This document shows, piece after piece, positions 36,325 to 48,703 of a stretch of DNA of 64,000 bases. The translations under genes and the position numbers were made by a program. The DNA comes from Rhynochetos jubatus. Taxonomy: Eukaryota; Chordata; Aves; Eurypygiformes; Rhynochetidae. Every line of letters starts with the position of its first letter. Position 1 is the stretch's first letter. Under the pieces are notes generated by a model. That model was not told the DNA's origin. It worked only from the letters and a program-made list of their open reading frames with translations, and did not search any database. Location: positions 10,210,589 to 10,274,588 of the forward strand of contig CM050652.1 in NCBI GenBank assembly GCA_027574665.1, written 5' to 3'.

Positions 36325-37403
36325 GAAACATATCTCCATGGACTGTTCAGTGGGTAAGAAATTGGCTGCATAGTCACATCCAGAAGGTAGTGGTCAATGG
36401 CTTAATGTCTGGGTGGAGACCAGTGACAAGTGGTGTCCCTCAGGGGTCCATACTGGGACCAGTATTGTTTAATGTGTTCATCAGTGACGTAGACTGTGGG
36501 ATTGAGTGCACTCTCAGCAAGTTTGCAGATGACACCAAGCTGAGTGGTGCGGTTGACATGCCTGAGGGATGGGATTCCATCCAGAGGGACCTCGACAAGC
36601 TCGAAGTGGTTCAATGTGAACCTCGTAAGATTTAACAAGGCCAAGTGCCAAGTCCTGCACTTGGGTCAGAGCAACCCCCAGTATCAATACAGGCTGGGGG
36701 ATGAAAGGATTGAGAGCTTGCCTGAGGAGAAGGATCTGGGGGTACTGGTAGATGAAAAGCTGGACATGAGCTGGCAATGTGTGCTCGCAACTCAGAAATC
36801 CAGCTGTGCCCTGGGCTGTATCACTAGAAGTGTGGCCAGCAAGTCAAGGGAGGTGATTCTCCCCCTCTACTCCGCTCTGGTGCAGTACTGCCTCCAGCTC
36901 TGGGGTGCTCAGTACAGGAAAGACATAGAAAGAATGGGTCCAGAGGAAACCACAAAGACGATCAGAGGGCTGGAACACCTCTCATGTGAAGAAAGGTTGA
37001 GAGAGTTGGGCTTGTTCAGCCTGGAGAAGAGAAGACTCTGGGGAGATCTTATAGCACCTTCCAGTACTTCAAGGGGGCTGGCTTATAAGAAAGATGGAGG
37101 GAGCCTTTTTAGTAGGGCCTGCAGCAATAGGACAATGGATAGTAGTTTTAAGCCAAAAAAAAAAGGGTGGATTTAGACTAGATATATAAGGAAGACATTA
37201 TTTACAATGAGGGTGGTGAGGCACTGGAGCAGATTGCCCAGAGAGGTGGTAGATGCCCCATCCCTGGGAGCATTCAAGGTCAGGTTGGATGAGGCTCTGG
37301 GAACCCTGATCTAGCTGAAGATGTCCCTGCTCATTGCAGGGAGGAGTTGGACTACATGACCTTTAAACGTTCCTTCCAACCTAAACTATTCTATGATCCT
37401 ATG
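36325..37403 (+). mobile_element. CR1 LINE, 5'-truncated, RT part to complete 3' tail
   Basis: The translated start reads [20 protein letters not shown], then [16 protein letters not shown] and the catalytic FADD motif (36522-36533), which belong to the CR1 ORF2 reverse transcriptase. A frameshift near 36600-36620 moves the reading to the frame carrying [37 protein letters not shown] and [17 protein letters not shown], which ends at 37176. The noncoding tail follows (GTGGTGAGGCACTGGAGCAG, TCATTGCAGGGAGGAGTTGG) and ends CTATTCTATGATCCTATGA. It is the longest CR1 copy with a nearly continuous RT segment, but it is frameshifted and lacks the endonuclease. Confidence 0.96.
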
Positions 37404-40017
37404 AAAAGATATTTGCTTTTAGTGGTTCTGAAGTCATGCACATAATGAATGAGTTGATTCCAGCACCGTCTGGTCTGTGCTACCCATGCTATATTTGCTG
37501 TCTGAGGCTATATCGCCTTTGCTGGTGCTTTCTCTTCGCTTTCTCAAAGGTATAAACCAGATGTTTGCTTTCTGCTAAATAGTAAATATTCGGCACTGAC
37601 TCAGCTTCAATGATTTATCAAGAGGATTTCTTCACTCTTTGTCTCTGCCCACCTACTGTGCAGTTGTATGCAAGAAGCATTGTGGGGAGCTCACAAGGGA
37701 AATCTGTGCAGGTCACCTCACAAATGAACACATCCTATTTTGTCAGATGTAATGCTATAATTAGCTGCTTCTAGACTGTGTTCTTTGCACTCCCTGGTTA
37801 TTTTCCTTAACAATTACTCAGTGTTGTGAAATCTTTAAAAGCAACGCACATGGAGCTGACTAAAAAGGAATTAAGAGTAGGGCAAGATGATGTGTTTCTG
37901 GAAGAGAGGACGAAGACACTTGGATGTAATTTCATTAGTGGTAAGCCAAGGCCATACGTCTGGTTCCTAACTGAAGGCAAGAAGAAATTGGATTCACAGC
38001 AGTTAAAGGAAGGAAATACTTTGGTTAACTGTGCAGCATGAGTTTCAGAATACAGGCATGAGCTGGTGGTTAGATGGGGTGTGAAGGTGTCGCTGCTGTC
38101 AAAAAGAGTTAATGAAGAACATAATGGGTGTTGTGCAGGGATGGGGTTAATGAGAAGGAGGCATAGCACTCCAGGTTGGACAGAGGGGCGGGGTTGTTCT
38201 TCTGGTCGGAAGAGAGAGAGATATGACCTGAATATTGGAATTAATTTGAGCTCTGCCCATTAAGAGGAGTTGGAGGCTCCTAGATGTCTCATTACAACTT
38301 TTGACACTGAAGTTCTGGCACAAATTATGGGGTTTACTATAATTGTCTGCTAACTGTGTTCCAGAGGGATCTAACAGGTGTTACTTATGTTGTATTTTGG
38401 CTACCATGTCAGTACATTCTGAAAGACATCAGCACGCTGCATAGTTTTGACTTGGCAGTGGGAGCATAGAAATTCAGTATCATCTCAATTCACTGGAGCA
38501 TGTTTCCAAGGGATGACCCCACCTCGTAGTCTGAAGTCAGTTTCTTTGCATCTGTTACAGTTTCTGTGTGGCACCCAGATCTCAGGTATCCCTTTTCAAA
38601 AGTTTAGCATTAAGTTTTTAAGTAGGTTTTCCAGGTTCTATGAAAAACTAGTTTCTCTGTGTAGAGGGGGAAGTGTCTGGATTGTGCTGTTCTGTGACAC
38701 AGCAGAGACACCTTACACAGCATGACAAACTGTGCCTTACGTCAAGATACAACATTTAGTGTGTCAGACTGGGAATCTATGGATGGACACAGTTCTTGAG
38801 TATCAGGGTCATTGCCTTGCCTTGCGTGGGGAGGGATGCATACCTCACCTCTCTTCATAGTACCATAGGGTGGTACAGATTGCAAGGGACCTTTGCCCAA
38901 ATTTTAAAACATGGTCTCCTGAAGTCGATTGCTTACAGTCATACAAAGGACTTAAACTGAAATTTTGCTCTTACTCAATGCTTTTCTCATATTTAGAGAC
39001 AGAAGTACTTGGTCCTACATATTGCTAGGTACCTGTTAAAAAGGTACCAAAGATTTACTATTTGCTAGTAACTTGCCAGCAATTACTGCATGACAACCTA
39101 AACCCCTGAAATTCCCTCTGTATTGTAGGAGCAGCATATGTCCTAGTTGCTAGTCCACAAAGGACATAGCTATAGGAACATACACAAATAGATACCAGCT
39201 GTGCTGTCTCATTCCCTGAGCTGTCCAGAGATAAGACATCTCCAGACCTGAAGCCAAGTATTCATCTTAAGTGCTGCTCCATGCTTGAGGAAGCTTGACC
39301 TATTTCCCTGCTGGGACATACTGTGATAATGACATGGCTCTGTAGCAATGGAACTAAAGCTATCTCATGCTCATAGCACAGGCAGTGGAAGCATAAATCT
39401 GTTAGCCCCTTGTCATACTATCTAAAATCCTGCTACATTTAGTTAGTCCTAATAGATATTAGTCTTGTTTTTCTGCTGCTTCAGGCAAAGTGGTCCTGCT
39501 TCCCTAAAGCCTAGAATTAGGTATTTGACTGTAGGATTTCAGGAAAGCCTAGCTTCATCTGGTACCTTCTTTAAGCAGCTTTATCTTTACATGTGGGCTG
39601 TTGTGAATCTTATTCTGAAGATCCAGCTGTCATTAGCATGCAGCCCTGTGTGGCAGTAGCCTTGAGTCTGCACCATGAAAGTCCATTTTTAAAGTCTTTC
39701 AGCAATTAACACTTCTTTTTTATTAATATCTTCCATTCAGTAAACAGATAAAATAACTTCAGTTTTGAAAACTGCTATCGCTTTTCCCCTGTTGATAAAT
39801 GCTACTTTCACTTGTGCTGTAGCTGAATAATGATTTCTTTGAAAGTGCAATTAAAGCACTGCCTTCTTCATAATTACAATTTGTTTTATGTGATAAATTT
39901 AATTCAATAAATTGCTGTCTGACCCACACAGCTGTAATGAACAGTTGTTTTTATGACTTTTTCTCAGTAGAGGTAGAAACAATACTTCTTATACAGTGCT
40001 GTATTAATTATAATGTG
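37404..40017. other. Unique sequence; one weak exon-like segment at 37822-37940
   Basis: Nothing recognised with confidence. The exon-like segment is discussed in findings. AT-rich sequence at 39690-39960 has a conserved-noncoding look. Confidence 0.5.
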
Positions 40018-40187
40018 AATGCATCAGGTTGGAAGGCACCTTAAGAGGTGACGTTGTCCAACCTCCTGCTCAATGCAGGGTCAGCTCTGAAGTCAGACCA
40101 GGTTAGTCAGGGCTTTATCCAGACCCATCTGGAAAACCTCCAAGGTGTGCACAGCCTCTGCACAACCTCTGGCTGCAGTTGCTTGCA
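40018..40187 (-). mobile_element. CR1 LINE, old 3' fragment
   Basis: The + strand has CATCAGGTTGGAAGGCACCT, TCCAACCTCCTGCTCAATGC, AGGGTCAGCTCTGAAGTCAG and CATCTGGAAAACCTCCAAGG, which is the 3' end of an older CR1 subfamily in reverse. It resembles the copy at 44661 more than the young ones. Confidence 0.85.
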
Positions 40188-42061
40188 TCTTAAAAAAGAG
40201 AAATACTAGAGATTGAAAAGGGGATGAAAACACATTTAAAAAGTGGAGAGACTTGGTAAAGCAGATGTTGCAAATCAGATGTCTTTTTACGCATTTCTTT
40301 ATGACCACTTAAATTCTTAACTACTTCAGTGTCTACTTCTTCTCATCCAGTGTTTAAGGCGCACTAGTCGGCATAGTTTATGTTCTAAGGAGATGTTAGG
40401 AAGCACATAAGGTGAAACTGCATTGGATTAAATTAATTGCCTGTTTCCTGGCCCCGAGAAGCTGCGGATCAGTGAACAAAGTTCTATGGTGTTCTTGCCT
40501 GATGAGAAGGTGAAGTGGAGCTTAGTTACCACCTGCTGATGTTATTTTATGCGGTTCAGTTAGACTTGGTCTCGACTCTTCTCTTCCTCCAGCGTTTATC
40601 AATGCGTTCTTATATAACCTCAGTCTGCTCCAGTACCATCCAGAGAAAATGTGAAAATTGACACTTAGTCAGAGTATAGACTGTGAGGTGCTTGGAAGTC
40701 ATACCACTAAGCCATATACACCCTTCAGATGAGTACTCTCCTCTTCAGCTGTGCTATTATCCATGCACTGGTTCCACAGTCTGGCTCTGAGTTCTGGGGA
40801 AGTGTTAATGAGCTTGAGATGTAGGAGAGCAATTGCCTGCTCTTCATTGGAAAGGAAATGCAGTCTTTGATCATAATTGCAAATATAAATTGCCCATGCT
40901 AAAAGCTAAAATGTCAGAAAGCTTGGTTTAATTTCTTTCTGAGAAAGGGAGATGCTTCTTGGAGACATGATCAAGGACAAAAATCTCAGTTTATTTCTTT
41001 TTATTTATTTTAGTATGAAAGACTATTACTGTGCATGAATTAAAAAGAGAGACTGTCATAATAATGATGCTCATCTTACTCCATAAAACTTTTAGCTAAC
41101 GAATGCTCTCTCTCTCCCCCTGGGTAAATTGAGGATCATGATCTGATAATCTCTTCCCTATGTAATCCAAGGAAAAAAATGTCCATCTTCAAGGGCCTTC
41201 TTTTTGTGGGGCTGGTCTGGCAAACAGTGATTTGACAGTATACTGCTTGTTGGAGTAATTAATGCATTCCATCATTAAGCAGCTTTTCATGCTGGCACTA
41301 GCTTTTTGTGCAAACATCTCTGGTGTATCTGGTATAGCCATATTTTTAAGAGTATATTGAAGTGGAACATTTTATATCTTTCAAGTCAGATGTGCTTCTT
41401 GGTCTTGCAATTCCTTTTTGCAGTTTACCAGATGGCATCAGATTCAAACTCATGTTGAGACTTTGTACTATGCCGAAGCATCAGAGGATTTATTAAGCCT
41501 TTTGACTATTTGATTTGAACTGTGACAGAGGATTTAGTTAAAAGTTTTTGTTTAGAGCATTGTAAACAACCTGTTAAAAATGTCCTGAGAGGTATGACTG
41601 CACTGGGAGGACATGACAATAATTGGAAGTTTCTCTCTTGCAGTATTTTTATGCATTCAAACATACAAAACATGGTAGTAAAGCATCCTCATTTATGCAG
41701 CTCAAAATGCTAGATATCAACTGGGAATTTAGAACCGTTAGTTTTCATAGCAGAAGTAAAGAAAGTAAGATTAACTTCTGCAGCAGGGGCCTTACAGATT
41801 AGTTTAAATAAGTGATCGGCCACAGTGGCTGGTCAGTCTGTCTTCATATAGGCAGTGCCATTTTTTCTTGTTGCTATCAGCGGTGAGAGGGAAGCAGAGT
41901 CTGCCCCATTGGGACAATATTTAGGAGAGGAAGAAGCATGTTTGTCTGTGGGAAACTTAACCCTAGAAAAAACCAGATAGTAGAGAAGAAAGCCTACAGG
42001 ACAGTGACTTTTTTTCAGAGCAGCAAAAGAAAGTGGGTAAAACTAGGAGAGAGTAAAGGTT
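40188..42061. other. Unique AT-rich sequence, no gene seen
   Basis: Part of it (40840-41060, 41240-41330) is rich in AATTGC, TAATTA and TTTATTT motifs, as in conserved noncoding elements. No exon is supported. Confidence 0.5.
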
Positions 42062-42213
42062 TAAGTCTGAAGCATCTTTCCTTTAAGGTGAGGCTGAGAG
42101 TGCTTAGATTTACTTGGTCTGGAGAAGAGAAGGCTCAGCAGGCTGTTGTCAGTGTGTGTAAATACCCCATGGGTGAGTATAAAGATGGAGCCAGGCTCTT
42201 CTGAGAGGTGCCT
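42062..42213 (+). mobile_element. CR1 LINE, internal fragment of an older type
   Basis: AAGGTGAGGCTGAGAGTGCT, GGAGAAGAGAAGGCTCAGCA, GTGTGTAAATACCCCATGGG and GATGGAGCCAGGCTCTTCTG match the ORF2 end ([15 protein letters not shown] ... KYLMG ... DGARLFS) of an older CR1 type. It breaks off where the reverse-strand CR1 starts. Confidence 0.8.
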
Positions 42214-42605
42214 TCTTTTCATTTAAATCTGTTACCCCTTGTCCTGTGACTACAGGCCCTACTAAAAAGTCCCTCTGCAGCTTTCTTGTAGGCCCCCTTC
42301 AGGTACTGGAAGGTGCGATAAGGTCTCCCCAGAGCCTTCTCTTCTCCAGGCTGAACAACCCCAACTCTCTGTTTACCTTCATAGGAGAGGATCATTGCCC
42401 AGAGAAGCTGTGGATGCCCCATCCCTGGAAGTGTTCAAGGCCAGGTTGGATGTGTGATAATTTTTTTGGCCCTTCTCTGGACCTGATGCAAGAGGTCCAT
42501 GTCTTTCCTGTGCTGAGGACTGCAGAGGTGGATGCAGTACTCCAGGTGAGGTCTCACTAGATTGGAGTAGAGGGGGAGAATCACCTCCCTCGACCTGCTG
42601 GCCAG
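42214..42605 (-). mobile_element. Scrambled CR1 LINE with an inverted ~58-bp internal segment
   Basis: From 42214 to 42390 the sequence is a reverse-strand CR1 (ORF2 C-terminal region; CTTCTCTTCTCCAGGCTGAA). At 42395-42452 it switches to + orientation CR1 3' sequence (TTGCCCAGAGAAGCTGTGGA, CCTGGAAGTGTTCAAGGCCA). From about 42454 the reverse-strand order resumes (GGCCCTTCTCTGGACC, GATGCAGTACTCCAGGTGAG, CCTCCCTCGACCTGCTGGCC) to about 42605. The reverse-strand part lacks its own 3' tail; the inverted piece comes from that missing tail region. No usable frame remains. Confidence 0.9.
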
Positions 42606-44660
42606 AAGATACACTCTTTCTGTCACAGGCAGTCTTTTCAGGTTTCTGAAAATGGCAGAGTTTTCTCAGAGGAACATCTTTCTAAGGTTATTAGATTTTT
42701 CTTTGAAAGTGTACCAGTGTATACAGTCAGTGAAAAGATGTAGAGGCAACATAATTTCTGCAGTTATTCCTATAGAGTTCTCTTTAAAAAAATAATAATA
42801 ATAAAAAAAAATAATTACTCTGGTCTGTCTCAAATGGCACTAGATGCCTGTGTTTAGGCAACTGGATAGAGTCCTTGCTCTCCTATGAAAGAGATGGGAT
42901 CTTTAAATATGTACTAGAATTTATGAGCCTTAATATCAAAGTTATTCTCACTTTCAAAAGTTGGATTTACAGGGCTACAACTTGGAGAGCTTTGCTTTGG
43001 TTTATCAGGGTTGGATCCAAGGAGGGTGAATGTTCTTCATTCTTACCATGGCTGATAGGAATGTGTCTTTACTGATATTTCTACTGCTGAAGATTGCTCT
43101 TCTCCTGTTAACATCAGTGGTTTTCTCTGTTTTAAAGGTATTAAGTGGTTTTCTCTATTTTCGTCATAAAAGAAGAAAAAGTTATGTTTGAAAATCCGTC
43201 TCTGGGGAAAGAAGTAGAGAGCACAGTTTATTAGAAATCTTAAATTTTGTCATTTTGTTTTTGACGTTATATTCTTTCTCAGTTCTTTTTATTTCTTGTT
43301 AGATCTCATGTCTTTGACAGTTCCTGTTCTGAAAAAGTTTTAATATATATTTGTCTTTAAAGTGTGTCTAGCTCAGTGAGACTGTAGTCCTTATGGATGC
43401 TGTGGCTGAAAAAATAAGTGATCATTAAAGTTGAAATTATTTGGCCCCCACAAAATACTAGATTGCAAATTCTTTATTTAGGGATGGTTCCACTGAAATA
43501 AATTATATTACTCACAAGTGTTATTGTAAATAACGAGTTGTAATAACGAATTGTAAATACAAAATTCTGCCTTGCCCAGAGTGAAACAAGCCTGCATGTA
43601 ATTTCCTGTGAGGACACTTGCTGTTACAGAACCTTTGGATGTAGGAATTTTGAATTCCTGTACTTCCAACAACAGCCATTTTTGAAAGTAAATAGTCCCA
43701 CAACTGTGTAGGTTTCGTTTAAGAAACGGAAAAATTTCTGAATTCACATCAGTGAAGAGACTGGTGTCCTATTAAATTTTGCTTACTGCTTTTATCTTTC
43801 CTAGTATCTTTTACTTATGAATCCTTGTGTCTGCTTGCTGAACACACTGGTTTCTCTGCAGAATTCCTCATTTTGTAGAGCATACTTTAGTCTTGTGTGG
43901 AGCATTTGTTACGGTTTCATCATTCAGTAGCTTTTGGAATACTTACCTAATTAAAGTTTGTAATATATAGAATTATAGATATCTGCAAGAGAAGATATTT
44001 AAGGTAGCATTAATCTTAGGGTTGTAATTAATGCCCTAATCTCTAATCCCTGCATCAAGAAAGAGGATTTACTACAAGAAAATCTCTAAGTCCTGAATAT
44101 GTTGTAATCCATTGAGCAACTCAGGTGTCTGGACCAATGTTACGGACAGGTTCATCACTCATAGTAATTACAAGAACAATATGTGACAATTTTAATGGGT
44201 TTTTTTAATTTGTTTTGTTTAGATTTTAACAAATCTTGTGTTATGAAGTAGACTGGGAGCTCTGTAGCAGTTTGTTATACAACCAACCTTCCAGAAGGAG
44301 CCAGTTGGTTTCTCAATCCACAAGCAGTCATAGACCTTTCTGAAATACAGAAAGGACAAAATTCAATGTCTAGGAGATTTTAATGCTGTGCATATCTATA
44401 AACAAAAAAGTCAGATCTGGTATTTTTGTGTATTTCAGTGTGTGGATCTGTGATAATGTGTTGTGAAAACACATGATGATGTCTCAGCTATGCCTGTGTT
44501 TACATGTCAAAATGTTATGTATCAAAAATGTCTGGTTCAAAAATACACATCCTAGCTAAGGCTTACTGACTTTTTTTTTTATAAGACAGTTGTCATCTTC
44601 TGCTGTATGGATCCAGGAATGTGTGTGGTTAGGCATGTCACAATGAAAACTTGCCACTTA
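42606..44660. other. Unique AT-rich sequence, no gene seen
   Basis: Apart from an (AAT)n run at 42786-42812, nothing recognised. Confidence 0.6.
42786..42812 (+). repeat. A-rich/(AAT)n simple repeat
   Basis: AAAAATAATAATAATAAAAA-type low complexity. Confidence 0.85.
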
Positions 44661-45092
44661 AAATCATTGGATAATTTGGGCTGGGAGGAATCTCAGTTTG
44701 ATGCAGTCCAACCTCTTGCTTAAAGCATGGTCAGCTGTGAAATCAGACGAGGCTGCTCAAGGCGTTATCCAGTTGGTCTGGAAAACCTCCAAGCATGTAC
44801 AACCTCTTTGAGCAATCTGTGCCACTCCCTGGCAGTCTTGGTGAAAAAGTTTCTCCCTACATCAGGTCTCTCCTCTTTCAACTTATGCTCATTGTCCCTC
44901 ACTTTCTCACCAGCCACTTCTGTGAGGAGCGTGGCACCATCTTCCCAATAATCTTCTCATAGGTATTGGGGGATTACTGTTAGGTTCCCCAGAAGGTGTC
45001 TCTTCTTCAGGCTGAACAAGCCCTGTCCCTCAGCTTCTTGTCACAGGGCAGGTGCTTCAGCCCTGACTAACCTGGTGACCCTCCATTAAAAA
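44661..45092 (-). mobile_element. CR1 LINE, older copy, 3' part
   Basis: The + strand order is AGTCCAACCTCTTGCTTAAA, GCATGGTCAGCTGTGAAATC, GTCTGGAAAACCTCCAAGCA, CTTCTTCAGGCTGAACAAGC, then CAGCCCTGACTAACCTGGTG. That is the 3' tail and the end of ORF2 in reverse. It is diverged, with indels. Its 5' side faces the + strand CR1 that starts about 100 bp further on. Confidence 0.88.
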
Positions 45093-45199
45093 CACTCCCA
45101 TCTACGAAGGGCTTCCTGTAGTGTGAGGGGTGGGGGGAGACAATACAAGCTGGATGCAAGGTAAGTGTTGTATTGAAAGAACTTCTGTGTGTGTCTCTC

Positions 45200-46284
45200 A
45201 TGGCACAATCATGGCTTGCACAGGCATACTCTTTGCTGGGTAAAAATCTGGCTGGATGGCTGGGCCCAAACAGTGCATGAAGTTAAATCCGCTTGGCACT
45301 GATCACAGGTGGTGTTCCCCGGGGCTCAGTACTGCGGCCAGATCTGTTTAATACATTTATCAGTGACCTGGATGAGGGGATCGAGTGCACTCTCAGTAAG
45401 TTTGCAGACAGCACCATGTTGGGCAGGAGTGTTGATCTGCGTGAGAGTAGGAAGGCTCCACAGGGGGATCTGGACCAGATGGGTCAATGGGCCGAGGATA
45501 CTGTCTGAGGTTCAGTGAGACAAATTGCTGAGCCCTGCACTTGGGTCACAACAACCCCAGGCAGCGCTATGGGCTTGGGAAGAGTGTCTGGAAAGCTGCT
45601 TGTTGGAAAAGGGCCTGGGGGTGTTGATCAACAGCCGGCTGAATATGAGCCAGCAGTGTGCCCAGGTGGCCAAGAAGGCAAGTGACATCCTGGCCTGTAT
45701 CAGGAACAGTGTGGCCAGCAGGACTAGGGCAGTGATTGTCCCCCTGTACTGGGCACTGGTGAGGCTGCACCTCGAATCCTGTGTTCAGTTGTGGGTCCCT
45801 CACTACAAGAAAGACATTGAGGGGCTGGAGTATGGCCAGAGAAGGGCCACAGAGCTGGGGAAGGGTCTGGAGCACAAGTCCTGTGAGGAGCAGCTGAGAG
45901 AACTGGGGTTGTTCAGCCGGGAGAAGAGAAGGCTCAGGGGAGACCTTTTCACTCTCTACAACTACCTGAAAGGAAGCTGCAGAGAAGTGGGGATTGGTCT
46001 CTTCTCCCAAGTATGAAGTGACAGGATGAGAGGAAACAGCCTTAAGTTGCTCCAGAGAAGGTTTAGATTGGATATTAGGAAAGATTTCTTCACTGAAAGG
46101 GTTGTCAGGCATTGGAACGGGCTGCCCAGGGAAGTGATTGATTCTCCATCCCTGGAGGGATTTAAGACATGTAGATGTGGTGCTTAAGGACATGGTCTGA
46201 TGGTGGATTTGGCAGTGTTAGGTTAACACTTGGACTTGATGATCTTAAAGGTCTTTTCTGGCCTAAAAGATTCTACGATTCTAC
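45200..46284 (+). mobile_element. CR1 LINE, 5'-truncated, RT part to 3' tail, distinct subfamily
   Basis: CTGGCTGGATGGCTGGGCCC precedes an ORF2 segment reading [20 protein letters not shown]. The catalytic motif is altered to FADS (45401-45412). After a frameshift near 45510 the frame 45525-46016 carries [40 protein letters not shown] and [14 protein letters not shown] residues. The tail reads TTGGACTTGATGATCTTAAA, GGTCTTTTCTGGCC and ends ATTCTACGATTCTAC. The tail wording (CAGTGTTAGGTTAACACTTG) differs from the copies at 6300 and 36325, so it is another CR1 subfamily. The catalytic change, frameshift and truncation make it inactive. Confidence 0.95.
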
Positions 46285-47108
46285 AATTTTTTGGAAGACT
46301 ATTAATATAGTAAGTTTGGTGTAATGAAGACTTCGGAAATTTGGGGTTTTTTAATTCCCCATAGCATTTATAATGCTTTATAGTTTCACATAAAGACACA
46401 TAAAATTATAACACAGACTGTGAGTTTGAAGTTTTTGTTAGTACATTGGAATATTTTTGAAACTAAGATAAATATTTTTATGAAGTTTCGCTTAGAAACT
46501 GAAGGTGTATTTTTGCCTGTTCACCTAGATAGAAGTGCTGTCATCTCTAGTTTACTGTTTATATAACTATTTTGAAAATACTTCCTCAATAGATGTTACA
46601 TAGTCTTCACCTGGTTTTTTTGTTTATTTGTTTGTTTTTCCCCAAGATTCTCTGATAATGTTTTAAACAAAATTACTAGCTCATCTCTCCAGAGGTCCTC
46701 AAAAAATTTCTTTTTAGAACTAATAATAGCTTTAAAAGCTACTAGCTTCTACGTCTCCAATGTAGTTTCTTACTAAAAGATAATAGTCTAAGCAAAATGT
46801 TAAACTTCCTTATACTGCATAACAGTAATTTGATGTGGCATTTCTGCATTGTATTATTATCAAGCTCCAAAAAAATTAAATCATGGTCCAAATGACCAAT
46901 GGTTTTATCCTTTGCAAACTAAAACGCTCATCATTCATCATTCATGGCACTCCAGTGGAGGACAGTTTTAATGCATCTTGTCATGTCCTCATTTTCTTTA
47001 CTTTTTGGAACATGATTTTTACTTTTCCATGAGAAATTGGATAAGTAGGCATTAGGTAATAGCCAAGTACTTTTTTTGTTTTTCCACAGAAATAAAGATA
47101 AACATAGA

Positions 47109-47180
47109 TGTGTGGGGTGTTGTGGGGTTTTTTGGGTTTGTGGGGTTTTGTTGTTTTGTGTGTTTGGCTTTTTGTTGTTG
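47109..47180 (+). repeat. G/T-rich low-complexity patch
   Basis: Repeated TGTGGGGT, TTTTGGGTTTG and TTGTTGTTTTG motifs without C or A for most of its length. Confidence 0.85.
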
Positions 47181-48698
47181 AGGCAGATTAGTCAACCACA
47201 TCCATCCCATTTCTTCAGAGAGTTTCTTCAGTATGAATCCTTCATTTTACAAATTACATTAAACTGACTTACCAGGGGAAGTTCCAAATGACAGAAATGC
47301 ACTTTATGGAGAAAACAATCAGATGTTGGACTTGGTCCACTGTGTTAATGGTTCAAAACAACTGTATTTCTATGTCAATTGTTAACATTTAAAAAAAGGT
47401 TAAAGAGGTTGCTGCTATACTCTGCTAGCTGAAAACCACTTTCATGTTTACTCACAGGCACAAATTCAGGACAGATAACTACGGGAAGAAGCAAAATTTT
47501 GATTCCTAACTAGGATCCATGTATAGCTTTATCCTTTGGGCTTTAGAAGTAACTTCAGAAAGTATTTGCTGTAATGGTTGGTCCCAAATACGGTAATGCT
47601 CAGGTATTAATTTATGTCAGTTTATGTGTTATAAATTATAGAATGGTACTTTCCAGTTTTTTAAAAATAACCATAAAACTGCATTTTCTTTCCTTCATAA
47701 TATAGCAGCACAGGTTTTCCCTAACTAAGTAGATGTGAGCATGTTGTAGAAAAAGATTGATCCTGCTGTGAAGGGAAAACAAAACAATAACATGAAAAAT
47801 ATATAAAACACTAGACAGGAGACCTATGTCTTAGTTATGGAATAAAATATTTAATCTCAAAAAAGAATTGGTATAGAAACATATATATTAGGGAGTGTAT
47901 ATGTAGGTAACATACTTTGAGAATCATGAGTTTGTAGCATTTTCATTGCAGTCTTATGGTTTCAAAGTTTGGTTTAGTTATATGTCACAGTGAAAATAAA
48001 ACTTTTTCCAGTGTTGATGTAAAACACAAATATATTTGATTTTCTATTTTTCACTTAAAATGACCAGGTATCTCTCAGATCTGTGAGTACACTGTATAAA
48101 AGATGAAGGGAAGAAAAAGCTCACAGTGACATTTAAAATGGCTCATAATACTACAAGTTGCCACAAAACTAATTAACAAAACCTCCACTTTTTTTAACAT
48201 ATTATCCTTCCTGCATTCCTTCCTTTGTTCCTCCCTCTCAAGCTTTGTTCTCCTGTCATTGGAACTGAGATATTTAACCTGAAGTTCACTTTTTCTGGAT
48301 TTTATATGGCTGGTAGAAAGAGCTTATGACTTAAAAATAAAAATTCCCTCCTGTATACCATTTTACTAATGAAAGCTTTGTATTAGCATAGCTTTGGAGT
48401 TTTTTTTTTTTTTCAAAGGTAATAATAGTATTTCAAAAAGCAATAATAGCATAGCAATAGAAAACTTGATCCATTTGGAATTCGTGTTTTTATTTTGTTT
48501 GCTTGACGCTTTAACTTAGATAAATTATGTTGTGCTTCTTTTCTATAAACTAAGTTTATTTTCTATTTATCATCTAATTATCATTAATTCTATTAATATT
48601 CTTTCAGAATTACACACTGCTGTTAAGAAAATCAGCTGGGCCCATGGTTTAGTTGTCAGAGGACAGACAAGCTAAAATAACATAGTGTAATGGTGTGT

Positions 48699-48703
48699 AA
48701 AAG
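48699..48703 (+). repeat. Target-site duplication, left copy (AAAAG)
   Basis: Directly precedes the LTR's TG and matches the five bases after its terminal CA. Confidence 0.85.

Larger units (their letters stand above)
46285..48703. other. Unique AT-rich sequence, no gene seen
   Basis: Contains a G/T-rich patch at 47109-47180 and a T run near 48400. No exon or repeat family recognised. Confidence 0.6.

Noticed and set aside
38873..38950. Possible reverse-strand CR1 tail (CCATAGGGTGGTACAGATTG, AAGGGACCTTT)
   Set aside because: Only a few short words agree and the following sequence does not continue as CR1.
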